Shown piece after piece: positions 1 to 6,941 of a stretch of DNA of 8,121 nt. The stretch comes from CAAGNP01 sp045644725 (lineage in GTDB: Bacteria; Bacteroidota; Bacteroidia; Bacteroidales; UBA932): contig JAZRHK010000119.1 of the NCBI GenBank assembly GCA_045644725.1, positions 1 to 8,121 of the forward strand. Direction: 5' to 3'. The translations under genes and the position numbers were made by a program. The notes under the pieces are model-generated. The model did not search any database and had not been told where the DNA came from. It saw nothing but the letters and a program-made list of their open reading frames with translations. Numbering within the stretch: position 1 is the stretch's first letter; each line of letters opens with the position of its first letter.

Positions 1-956
1 CACCATATCCAAATGTGATTGACCAGTACCAATTCCGTAAAGACACCATCGCTGCAGCTCTTAAAGAGAACAATATCGATATGAAAGATATCGCTGCTGT
101 AGTGGGCCGTGGTGGTCTTTTGAGACCTATCGCTTCTGGTGTTTACGAAGTGAATGAGAATATGGTGGCAGACTTGAGCTCTGCAAAATATGGCGAGCAC
201 GCAAGTAACCTTGGCGGTATCATTGCCAATGCAATGTCAAAAGAGATCCCTGGTTGCCGTGCTTTCATTGCAGACCCTGTAGTGGTAGATGAACTTTGTG
301 ATGTGGCACGTATCAGCGGTCACCCCAAATTCCCACGCAAATCGATTTTCCACGCACTCAACCAGAAAGCTATTGCCAAACAATATGCAGCTGAGGTGGG
401 CAAAAAATATTCAGACCTTAACCTTATTGTAGCCCATATGGGTGGCGGTACATCTATCGGTGCACACAGAAAAGGTCAGATCGTCGATGTAAACGACGCA
501 CTTAATGGTGATGGCCCTTTCAGCCCTGAGCGTTCAGGTAGCCTTACCGCTTTGGATGTTGTAAAAGCTTGCTTCTCGGGAGAATACACCTTCGATGAGA
601 TGAAAAAGCTTATCAATGGAAAAGGTGGCCTTGTAGCACACCTCGGTACCAACTCATTCTATGAGGTGGAGCAAAATATGGCTAAAGGAGATGCCAAATC
701 TATCCTTATCACTGATGCATTCCTCTTCCAGGTGGCAAAATCTATCGGAGCAGAGGCAGCAGCACTATCTGGTGAAGTAGACGCTATCCTCCTTACCGGT
801 GGTGTCGCTTATGGTAAAGAGATGATGGCACAGCTTGCAGATATGGTGAAATTCATCGCACCTGTAAAGGTATATCCTGGTGAGGATGAGATGGGTGCCC
901 TTGCTGGCAACGGCCTTGCAGTATTGGAAGGTACAGAAGAGGTGAAAGTGTATTAA
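1..956 (+). CDS. buk: Butyrate kinase, 5'-truncated by window edge
   Basis: Butyrate kinase transfers phosphate between butyryl-phosphate and ADP, making ATP and butyrate (or branched-chain acids), the last step of the phosphotransbutyrylase/kinase route in the cytoplasm. Reading is open from base 3 (residues P-Y-P-N-V before I-D-Q-Y), and family members are about 355 aa, so roughly 35-40 N-terminal residues lie outside the window; the GTG at 15 is an internal Val codon, not a start. Visible acetokinase/ASKHA features are VVGRGGLLRPI, HASNLGGIIAN, DPVVVDEL, the RKSIFHALNQKA stretch, the phosphate-binding AHMGGGTSIGAH, the DGPFSPERSG segment, and the C-terminal adenosine-loop LLTGGVAYG. A phosphate butyryltransferase gene would be expected just upstream, which is inference. 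Codons are strongly biased (many CTT, GGT, GCT and GTA), unlike the next five genes, suggesting high expression. It is followed after 23 bp by the MATE gene with no visible terminator. Confidence 0.95.
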   Translation, partial: PYPNVIDQYQFRKDTIAAALKENNIDMKDIAAVVGRGGLLRPIASGVYEVNENMVADLSSAKYGEHASNLGGIIANAMSKEIPGCRAFIADPVVVDELCDVARISGHPKFPRKSIFHALNQKAIAKQYAAEVGKKYSDLNLIVAHMGGGTSIGAHRKGQIVDVNDALNGDGPFSPERSGSLTALDVVKACFSGEYTFDEMKKLINGKGGLVAHLGTNSFYEVEQNMAKGDAKSILITDAFLFQVAKSIGAEAAALSGEVDAILLTGGVAYGKEMMAQLADMVKFIAPVKVYPGEDEMGALAGNGLAVLEGTEEVKVY

Positions 957-979
957 TAACTCTTTAAAGGATTCATAGA

Positions 980-2332
980 TTGAGCAAAGGGATACCTACC
1001 GAGCTTGGTACCGAAAATGTCGGTAAGCTCCTGAGAAAATATGCAGTGCCGGCGATTATCGCGATGACGGCCTCATCACTCTACAATATTGTAGACAGTA
1101 TTTTTATCGGACAAGGGGTGGGTCCCTATGCTATCTCCGGGTTTGCCATAACATTCCCGTTTATGAATCTGGCTGCGGCTTTCGGCTCCCTTATCGGGGT
1201 CGGGGCATCTACACTGTCATCTGTACTTTTAGGACAGAAAGACTACGACAATGCCAAGCGGGTGCTTGGTAATGTCGTAGTCTTAAATTTAATAATGGGG
1301 GGTATGTTCTCGCTCATCTCCCTGCTGTTTCTGGACAATATCCTGTATTTCTTCGGAGCGAGTGAAAATACATTGCCATTTGCCAAAGAGTATATGGTGA
1401 TAATTCTGGCGGGCAACATCATTACCCATATGTATCTGGGACTGAACGCCCTCCTCAGAGCTTCAGGCCATCCCAAACAGGCTATGGCCGCCACCATTCT
1501 TACAGTAGTTCTCAACTGTATACTTGACCCTCTTTTCATCTTTGTCTTCGATATGGGGATTGCAGGTGCCGCTTGGGCTACGGTACTATCTCAGATGGTG
1601 GCCCTTGTGTGGCTGTTGAGGACCTTCTCGGATAAGAACGAACTTATCCACTTTCAGAAAGGTATCTTCCGTTTGAGGAAGAAAATAGTACTTGATTCAT
1701 TGGCTATCGGTTTGGCTCCGTTCCTGATGAACGCTGTATCCTGTTTTGTGGTAATCTTCATCAACAGGCAGCTTCTCAAATACGGAGGTGATTTGTCTGT
1801 AGGTGCATACGGCATCGTGAACAGGTATGTCTTCCTGTTTATGATGATTGTGATGGGTTTCACTCAGGGTATGCAGCCTATAGCGGGATATAACTACGGA
1901 GCACGCCAGTACTCTAGGGTAAAGGAGGTGCTCTTCAGGACCATCAAGTGGGGAATGCTGGTGATGACCACCAGTTTTGTGGTAGGTATGCTTATCCCCA
2001 AGACTGTAGTTTCTGCTTTCACTTCTGACCCCGATCTTATAGAGAAGGCGGCAAAAGGTGTGCGTATTATAGTCATAGCTTTCCCTCTGATAGGTATTAA
2101 CCTCGTAACTTCGAACTTTTTCCAGAGTATAGGCAAACCGAAGAGGTCGATATTCCTCTCGCTGTCAAGACAGTTGATTTTCCTCTCCCCATTGCTCTAT
2201 ATGCTCCCTCTCATAATGGGTGAGAGCGGTGTATGGTGGAGTTTTGCCATCTCTGATTTCATATCTACAATAGTGGCATCGCTGCTGTTGTACCAATTCC
2301 TTAAAACATTCAACCATGAACAGACCGCTTAA
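980..2332 (+). CDS. MATE-family multidrug/cation antiporter
   Basis: This is a 450-aa inner-membrane protein of the MATE family (MepA/NorM/DinF type), which exports drugs or other organic cations in exchange for Na+ or H+. The N-terminal pattern G-T-E-N-V-G-K-L-L, then Y-A-V-P-A-I and S-L-Y-N-I-V-D-S-I-F-I-G, is typical of helix 1 and the first loop. A second MatE-like half begins around residue 230, with helices reaching residue 440, and the length and hydrophobic pattern fit 12 segments. The start is a TTG at 980: an in-frame stop lies at 965-967, and the first in-frame ATG (about codon 29) would delete much of helix 1. AAAGG at 966-970 is a plausible ribosome-binding site 9 bp upstream. 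The last 17 bp overlap the next gene. The substrate cannot be predicted. Codon use differs from the preceding butyrate kinase, with more AGG, ATA and CTC codons. Confidence 0.92.
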   Translation: MSKGIPTELGTENVGKLLRKYAVPAIIAMTASSLYNIVDSIFIGQGVGPYAISGFAITFPFMNLAAAFGSLIGVGASTLSSVLLGQKDYDNAKRVLGNVVVLNLIMGGMFSLISLLFLDNILYFFGASENTLPFAKEYMVIILAGNIITHMYLGLNALLRASGHPKQAMAATILTVVLNCILDPLFIFVFDMGIAGAAWATVLSQMVALVWLLRTFSDKNELIHFQKGIFRLRKKIVLDSLAIGLAPFLMNAVSCFVVIFINRQLLKYGGDLSVGAYGIVNRYVFLFMMIVMGFTQGMQPIAGYNYGARQYSRVKEVLFRTIKWGMLVMTTSFVVGMLIPKTVVSAFTSDPDLIEKAAKGVRIIVIAFPLIGINLVTSNFFQSIGKPKRSIFLSLSRQLIFLSPLLYMLPLIMGESGVWWSFAISDFISTIVASLLLYQFLKTFNHEQTA

Positions 2333-2957
2333 ACATTTCTCTCTCTGCATAGGCAGGGAGCTGGGTAGTGGTGGTAAGGAGGTTGCTGCTACCTTGGCCA
2401 AAAGACTGGACGCCTCATTTTATGACAGGGAACTGATATATCACGCCTCCAAGGAGAGCGGTATTGCCCCAGAACTCTTCGAGAAAGCAGATGAGAAGAC
2501 CAAAATAAAGATAGCCGGGGGATTTTTCGGACTTGGATTCTCCATCCATAGCGGTATGTTTCCGCAAGGGGGATTTCTATGCAATGAGGAGCTTTTCTCC
2601 ATTCAGAGTGAGGTGATAAGAAATCTTGCATCACTCCATTCTTCAGTCTTTGTAGGCAGATGTGCAGATTATATCCTCAGGGATCAGGAGAATGTTTTTA
2701 CTGTCTTCATTGCTGCCAATATGGAGGACAAGATCGCCCGCATTTCCAAGGTGCATAACCTTTCGGAGAGTGAGGCTGAGGCATATATCCAGCAGAGCGA
2801 AAAGAGACGTTCTGAGTATTACAATTACTACACCTATAAGAAATGGGGGGCCGCTTCATCATACGATATGTGTCTCAATACTTCGGTGCTGGGAGTGGAG
2901 AAGACTGTAGATATCATAGAGGAAGTGGTCAGGGATTTATACTCGGTTGATGAATAG
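2316..2957 (+). CDS. Cytidylate kinase-like family protein
   Basis: This is a 213-aa cytoplasmic P-loop protein of the cytidylate-kinase-like family (Pfam Cytidylate_kin2 type). The phosphate-binding loop is seen as I-G-R-E-L-G-S-G-G-K-E at residues 12-22, where the family uses GRxxGSGG rather than a classical Walker A. It is followed by F-Y-D-R-E-L-I (35-41), the V-G-R-C-A-D-Y-I-L strand (113-121), and a lid-like K-R-R-S-E-Y-Y-N-Y-Y-T segment with W-G after it. The real housekeeping CMP kinase has a different architecture, so this is probably not cmk; the biological substrate of this subfamily is not known to me. The ATG at 2316 lies inside the MATE gene (17-bp overlap), and its 3' end overlaps the binding-lipoprotein gene by 8 bp, so translational coupling both ways is likely. 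A role tied to its MATE neighbour is only inference from adjacency. Confidence 0.85.
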   Translation: MNRPLKHFSLCIGRELGSGGKEVAATLAKRLDASFYDRELIYHASKESGIAPELFEKADEKTKIKIAGGFFGLGFSIHSGMFPQGGFLCNEELFSIQSEVIRNLASLHSSVFVGRCADYILRDQENVFTVFIAANMEDKIARISKVHNLSESEAEAYIQQSEKRRSEYYNYYTYKKWGAASSYDMCLNTSVLGVEKTVDIIEEVVRDLYSVDE

Positions 2958-4089
2958 GATATTGTACTATATACTGCTGACATTTACTCTGCTGCTCTCA
3001 TCCTGTGCCGGTGAAGGGACAGATCTGGAGAATTTCAATGTGGAGATTTATACCCCCGAGTATGCTCAGGGGTTCTCTATTTTAGGGGCAGAGGGTGCGC
3101 AGAGCACTATCTTAAGGATTATTAACCCATGGCAAGGGGCTGATAACATTACTTTTGACGTTTTTATAGCACGTAATGGGGAGAAGGCCCCTAAAGGGTT
3201 CAAGGGGCAGGTGATTGATGGAGATGCGGAGCGGATAGTCTGTATGTCATCCACATATGTGGCGATGCTTGGGGCGATATCTGAGGTGGAGAGGGTGGTA
3301 GGTGTCTCCGGTGTCAATTTTGTCACTAACCAATATGTAGTACAGAATCGTGATAAAGTGAAAGATGTAGGGTATGATGCAAATGTAAATTTTGAGATGA
3401 TAGTGGCGCTTCAGGCAGATGTTGTCCTCTTGTATGGGGTCAATGGGGCATCTGTCATAGAAGGTAAGCTGAGAGAACTTGGAATCCCATATATATATGT
3501 CGGTGAATATATGGAAGAGAATCCTTTAGGCAAATCTGAATGGCTGGTGGCCATTGCCGAACTTGTGGGCAAGAGGGATACCGGGGTGGAGGTGTTTAAT
3601 CAGATACCGGAAAGATATTTAAGCCTCATGGAGAGGGTCTCTCAAATTGAAGGTGACAAGCCAGGAGTGATGATAAATACCCCTTATGGAGATAATTGGT
3701 TTATGGCATTTACCTCCAGTTATATGGCAAGACTTATCAGAGATGCAGGTGGGGATTATGTGTATAAGAACAATGATTCCAACAGGTCTCTCCCTATAGA
3801 TATGGAGGAGGCAGCTGTTTTGGTGAGCCAGGCAGATGTGTGGATCAATGTGGAGCGGGTAGGTACTCTTGAGGATTTGAGGAGAAAGTTTCCGAAATTT
3901 GCAGATGCATCATGTGTGAAAAATGGGCAGGTGTATAAAAGTGACCTCAGATATATCCCTGGAGGGGGAAATGACTTTTGGGAATCGGGGGTGATATACC
4001 CTGACAAAGTCCTCTCTGATATGGTGAAGATCTTCTATCCGGGGTTGATGGAAGATGTCGAATTTACTTATTACAGAAAACTGGAATAG
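2950..4089 (+). CDS. ABC importer substrate-binding lipoprotein (iron-siderophore/cobalamin type)
   Basis: This 379-aa lipoprotein is the periplasmic binding component of a class II metal-chelate ABC importer (PF01497, FecB/FhuD/BtuF-like). I chose the ATG at 2950 over the TTG at 2947 because it gives a clean signal: M-N-R, a hydrophobic run, then lipobox L-S-S-C with lipidated Cys19. Residues 20-92 form a Bacteroidota-type N-terminal region containing N-P-W-Q-G (59-63). The binding domain starts near R95-I-V-C-M-S-S and includes V-G-V-S-G, a D-V-G-Y-D-A-N-V-N-F-E-M-I segment, and A-D-V-V-L-L-Y-G. The C-terminus has P-G-G-G-N-D-F-W-E-S-G-V followed by Y-P-D-K-V-L-S-D-M, a conserved feature of this group in Bacteroidota. 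It overlaps the kinase-like gene by 8 bp and is followed 5 bp later by the permease. The ligand (ferric siderophore, haem or corrinoid) cannot be decided from the sequence. Confidence 0.9.
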   Translation: MNRILYYILLTFTLLLSSCAGEGTDLENFNVEIYTPEYAQGFSILGAEGAQSTILRIINPWQGADNITFDVFIARNGEKAPKGFKGQVIDGDAERIVCMSSTYVAMLGAISEVERVVGVSGVNFVTNQYVVQNRDKVKDVGYDANVNFEMIVALQADVVLLYGVNGASVIEGKLRELGIPYIYVGEYMEENPLGKSEWLVAIAELVGKRDTGVEVFNQIPERYLSLMERVSQIEGDKPGVMINTPYGDNWFMAFTSSYMARLIRDAGGDYVYKNNDSNRSLPIDMEEAAVLVSQADVWINVERVGTLEDLRRKFPKFADASCVKNGQVYKSDLRYIPGGGNDFWESGVIYPDKVLSDMVKIFYPGLMEDVEFTYYRKLE

Positions 4090-4094
4090 TTCTG

Positions 4095-5090
4095 ATGAAT
4101 AGAAGAAATACAATATTGTTTGCTGTATTGTCGATTGCGCTACTGCTCCTCTTTATCCTGGATGTGGCGATAGGGGCTGTCAGTATCCCTTTGTCAGAAG
4201 TGTGGAGAGCTCTTGTTGGGGGAGATGTTGACCCCACTACAGCCAAGATTGTTAAAGATATCAGATTGGTAAAAGCGGTGGTCGCTGTCGCTACAGGTGT
4301 TGCCTTGTCGTTGAGCGGCCTGCTGATGCAGACCCTTTTCAGAAACCCGTTGGCTGGACCATATGTCCTGGGTATTAGTTCAGGAGCAAGCCTTGGTGTG
4401 GCCATTTTTATCTTGGGGGCCCCTATTTTTGGTCTGGCGGCCAACTCTGTAGGATCTGCTGTCGGCATAGCTGGTGCAGCATGGGCCGGATCAGCACTGA
4501 TTTTGGTATTTATTGCGGCGGTGAGCCGTAGAATAAAGGATATTATGGTGATACTCATACTCGGAATGATGTTCTCTTCAGGTGTGAGTGCCATCGTGCA
4601 AGTGCTTCAGTATTTGAGTCATGAGGATGCCTTAAAGTCGTTCGTGATATGGACTATGGGCTCTTTGGGTGATGTGACAGCGTCGCAGCTATGGCTTATG
4701 ATACCGGCAGTCCTCATTGGTGTTGTACTCTCGGTTATGGTTATCAAACCGCTCAATCTCCTCCTGCTTGGGGAAAATTATGCAAGGACCATGGGGCTGA
4801 ATGTCAAACGTTCAAGACAGATTATTTTTTGGGCTACCACCCTTCTCGCTGGTACTGTCACCGCTTTTTGTGGACCGATAGGTTTTGTTGGTCTTGCTGT
4901 GCCTCATGTGGCCAGAGCCCTCTTTAGAGAGGCGGACCATAGGGTTCTGATGCCTGGAGCAGCACTTTGCGGAGCATCTGTCCTCCTTTTCTGCGACCTG
5001 ATCTCGAAATTATTGACTTTACCTATAAATACAATAACATCACTGCTTGGTATTCCGATAGTGATCTGGGTGGTAATCCGAAACAAATAG
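4095..5090 (+). CDS. FecCD/BtuC-family ABC importer permease
   Basis: This 331-aa integral inner-membrane protein is the homodimeric channel of the chelate importer. FecCD-family signatures are visible in order: S-G-L-L-M-Q-T-L-F-R-N-P-L-A-G-P (residues 74-89) with L-G-I-S-S-G-A-S-L-G directly after; the cytoplasmic coupling segment G-E-N-Y-A-R-T-M-G-L (226-235); and G-P-I-G-F-V-G-L-A-V-P-H-V-A-R (260-274). About ten hydrophobic helices are apparent and the length is normal. The usual R-L-P-(R/K) motif before helix 2 reads R-L-V-K here (57-60), so the family proline is replaced by valine. The ATG at 4095 is 5 bp after the lipoprotein stop, with no obvious Shine-Dalgarno, as is common in Bacteroidota. 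The ATPase follows after 6 bp. Confidence 0.93.
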   Translation: MNRRNTILFAVLSIALLLLFILDVAIGAVSIPLSEVWRALVGGDVDPTTAKIVKDIRLVKAVVAVATGVALSLSGLLMQTLFRNPLAGPYVLGISSGASLGVAIFILGAPIFGLAANSVGSAVGIAGAAWAGSALILVFIAAVSRRIKDIMVILILGMMFSSGVSAIVQVLQYLSHEDALKSFVIWTMGSLGDVTASQLWLMIPAVLIGVVLSVMVIKPLNLLLLGENYARTMGLNVKRSRQIIFWATTLLAGTVTAFCGPIGFVGLAVPHVARALFREADHRVLMPGAALCGASVLLFCDLISKLLTLPINTITSLLGIPIVIWVVIRNK

Positions 5091-5096
5091 AGCATT

Positions 5097-5852
5097 ATGA
5101 TCAGACTGGAGAATATTACTGTTGGATATGGCGAGCGTGTACTGCTAAGTGATGTAAGCCTTGAGTTTGCTGCAGGGACATTGACAGCCCTTGTGGGACG
5201 CAATGGCACAGGAAAATCCACCCTTCTGAAAGCAATAACAGGATTGGGCCAGTATGCATCAGGTGAGGTATTCCTTGGTGGAAAACCTTTGAGTAGCCTT
5301 TCAACAGCTGAGATGTCACGTACGATAGCTTTTGTAAATACTGAACGTGTACGTATAGCGAACCTCTCTTGTCGTGATCTTGTCTCTATGGGTCGGGCAC
5401 CATATACAAACTGGATAGGTAAGATGCTGCCCGAGGATGAGGAGATTGTGATGAGATCCCTCTCTCTTGTAGGGATGGAATCGTATGCTCTCAGAACTTT
5501 GGACAGAATGTCTGATGGAGAGTGCCAAAGGGTGATGATTGCCAGAGCCCTTGCGCAACAGACCCCCGTGATCTTGCTTGATGAGCCCACATCTTTTCTC
5601 GATATGCCTAATAGATATGAACTCTGTTCGCTGTTGGCGGATTTGGCTCATAATGAGGGAAAATGCATACTTTTCTCTACTCACGAACTTGACATAGCGA
5701 TATCGCTATGTGATACTATTGCACTTATAGATACACCTTCGCTGCACCATTTGCCAGTGGATGAAATGGTGGATAGTGGCCATATAGAGCGCCTTTTCAG
5801 TAGCAGCAAGGTCTATTTTGACCCTGTTAGCGGATCTGTAAAATCAAAATAA
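5097..5852 (+). CDS. ABC importer ATP-binding protein (FecE/BtuD-like)
   Basis: This 251-aa cytoplasmic ATPase drives the chelate importer encoded just upstream. Walker A is G-R-N-G-T-G-K-S-T (34-42), Walker B is V-I-L-L-D-E-P-T (158-165), the D-loop is F-L-D (167-169) and the switch histidine is H196 in F-S-T-H-E. Two motifs depart from textbook form. The signature reads M-S-D-G-E-C-Q-R (138-145) instead of L-S-G-G-Q. The Q-loop region reads A-F-V-N-T-E-R (78-84) with no glutamine. From memory, Bacteroidota FecE-like ATPases often have S-D-G-E and V-x-T-E at these places, so this is probably a subfamily trait and not decay. The catalytic lysine, glutamate (E163) and histidine are intact. The gene starts 6 bp after the permease and its stop is 3 bp from the stop of the opposing glycosyltransferase. 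The C-terminal 30 residues are short and family-like. Confidence 0.93.
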   Translation: MIRLENITVGYGERVLLSDVSLEFAAGTLTALVGRNGTGKSTLLKAITGLGQYASGEVFLGGKPLSSLSTAEMSRTIAFVNTERVRIANLSCRDLVSMGRAPYTNWIGKMLPEDEEIVMRSLSLVGMESYALRTLDRMSDGECQRVMIARALAQQTPVILLDEPTSFLDMPNRYELCSLLADLAHNEGKCILFSTHELDIAISLCDTIALIDTPSLHHLPVDEMVDSGHIERLFSSSKVYFDPVSGSVKSK

Positions 5853-5855
5853 TTG

Positions 5856-6875
5856 TTATCTGTAGAAATTCTTGGTGAATGCTGCCCAATCGTGGTGGCC
5901 GCGAATGCATATATTCCACCATCCGGCAATAAGTCCGCTTCCATAGCCTGTCAGCTGTGTAAATGATGCTGCTACAGCTAGGGCTCCTGTGCACAGGGAT
6001 TTGGTCCTGAAGGTGGCATCTGCCCATAGTATCATTGCCAGAAGTAGGAGTGGGGTTATTGCCCAAGGGCAAATAGTGAGTGCTACCGCAATGAGAAATA
6101 GTGATCCAAGGACAAAAGCCGACGGGAGCAGGTGGACTATCTTCAGGGTGCCTGGGTGTCTTCTGGTAAGATGGATACGGGCGATTCCGGAATTGAATAC
6201 CTGCTTGAAGAATGTCCGGAAGGTATTGCGGCGTTTGTGGTATACCCAGTTTTCGTGGAACAAACGGCTATCATAGCCACCCTCTTTAACTTTGTAACTG
6301 AAGTCGACATCTTCCCCGAATCGCATATTGGAGAATCCTCCGATCTGGTCAAATACCTCTTTCCTGATACCCATATTGAAGGTGCGTGGGTAGAATTTGT
6401 CTGCACTTTTTTTGTTCCCCCTGATGCCGCCCGTAGTGAGAATAGAGGTCATCGAATAGTCGATGGCTTTCTGGAGCGGAGTAAATGATGGATGGGAGCG
6501 GTCTGCGCCTCCGAAAAGCTGACAGTCGTGGTCCTGGAGCTCTTTTGTCGCATTGGTGATGTATTGCTCCGGAATAAGGCAATCTGAGTCAAAGAAAACA
6601 AGCCATTTGCCCTGCGCTTTGACCGCTCCGAAATTACGGGCTGCTGCGGGGCCGCCGTTCTCCTTTTCATAGTACGAAATGTCAAGGCGGTTTGCATAGC
6701 TGTTGACCACTTTGTCACATCTGAGGTCAGGCTGCGAGCCGTCCTCCACTATCACCACTTCAAAGTCGTGGGATGTCTGGTGTGTGAGGCTCTCGAGGAG
6801 CTCCTGGACCTCCTGTGGCCTGTTATAGACTGGTATGATGATGGAGAATAGTGGTATATGTTTGGCTTCGATCAT
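5856..6875 (-). CDS. Glycosyltransferase family 2, membrane-associated
   Basis: This 339-aa GT-A fold glycosyltransferase transfers a sugar from a nucleotide donor to a cell-envelope or polysaccharide acceptor on the cytoplasmic face of the membrane. N-terminal motifs are F-S-I-I-I-P-V-Y-N-R-P (10-20), V-E-D-G-S (43-47), N-G-G-P-A-A-A-R-N (73-81), and the metal-binding D-S-D at 96-98. The acceptor-side G-E-D-V-D-F segment (187-192) carries the likely catalytic acidic pair, preceded by N-M-G-I-R. The last 95 residues hold hydrophobic segments at roughly 247-286 and 295-320, consistent with C-terminal membrane anchoring. The start ATG at 6875-6873 has a strong Bacteroidota promoter just upstream (6895-6926). 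It stands alone with no other polysaccharide genes nearby, so donor and acceptor are unknown. It converges on the importer operon with only 3 bp between stop codons. Confidence 0.9.
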   Translation of the reverse strand: MIEAKHIPLFSIIIPVYNRPQEVQELLESLTHQTSHDFEVVIVEDGSQPDLRCDKVVNSYANRLDISYYEKENGGPAAARNFGAVKAQGKWLVFFDSDCLIPEQYITNATKELQDHDCQLFGGADRSHPSFTPLQKAIDYSMTSILTTGGIRGNKKSADKFYPRTFNMGIRKEVFDQIGGFSNMRFGEDVDFSYKVKEGGYDSRLFHENWVYHKRRNTFRTFFKQVFNSGIARIHLTRRHPGTLKIVHLLPSAFVLGSLFLIAVALTICPWAITPLLLLAMILWADATFRTKSLCTGALAVAASFTQLTGYGSGLIAGWWNICIRGHHDWAAFTKNFYR

Positions 6876-6884
6876 GACTTGTTG

Positions 6885-6917
6885 TTTGGTAATACAAATG
6901 TAATTAATCTATAATTC
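6885..6917 (+). promoter_or_regulatory. Candidate promoter for the YjbR-family gene
   Basis: TTTG at 6885-6888 is followed after 21 bp by TATAATTC at 6910-6917, a partial fit to the Bacteroidota -7 element TAnnTTTG that also resembles a sigma70 -10. It overlaps the divergent glycosyltransferase promoter, so the two may interfere. A perfect -7 match, TAAATTTG, lies at 6930-6937 but has no TTTG/TTG at the right distance upstream, and would place the transcription start at or next to the ATG at 6942. Confidence 0.3.
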
Positions 6918-6926
6918 ACTAACAAT
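6895..6926 (-). promoter_or_regulatory. Bacteroidota-type promoter for the glycosyltransferase gene
   Basis: Read on the minus strand, ATTG (complement of 6923-6926) is followed after exactly 20 bp by TACATTTG (complement of 6895-6902). The second block matches the Bacteroidota -7 consensus TAnnTTTG perfectly, and the first matches three of four bases of the -33 TTTG, with the usual 19-21 bp spacing. Transcription would begin near 6888, giving a leader of about 13 nt before the ATG at 6875. No operator-like palindrome is evident. Confidence 0.65.
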
Positions 6927-6941
6927 AATTAAATTTGTGGT

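Noticed and set aside
15..17. GTG as the true start of butyrate kinase
   Set aside because: The frame stays open to the window edge with family-like residues before it, and the protein would lack about 40 conserved N-terminal residues.
957..979. Riboswitch or promoter between butyrate kinase and the MATE gene
   Set aside because: The gap is only 23 bp and holds no hairpin or consensus promoter, just a weak AAAGG.
2662..2910. 82-codon plus-strand frame inside the kinase-like gene
   Set aside because: It is an out-of-frame shadow with a low-complexity Arg/Ser/Ile composition and no start signal.
4064..4594. 176-codon open frame antisense to the permease gene
   Set aside because: It is a shadow of the FecCD permease, whose family motifs are unambiguous on the plus strand.
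4904..5590. 228-codon open frame antisense to the permease end and ATPase
   Set aside because: It lies opposite Walker A and signature motifs of the ATPase; its own product is Ser/Arg-rich with no recognisable domain.
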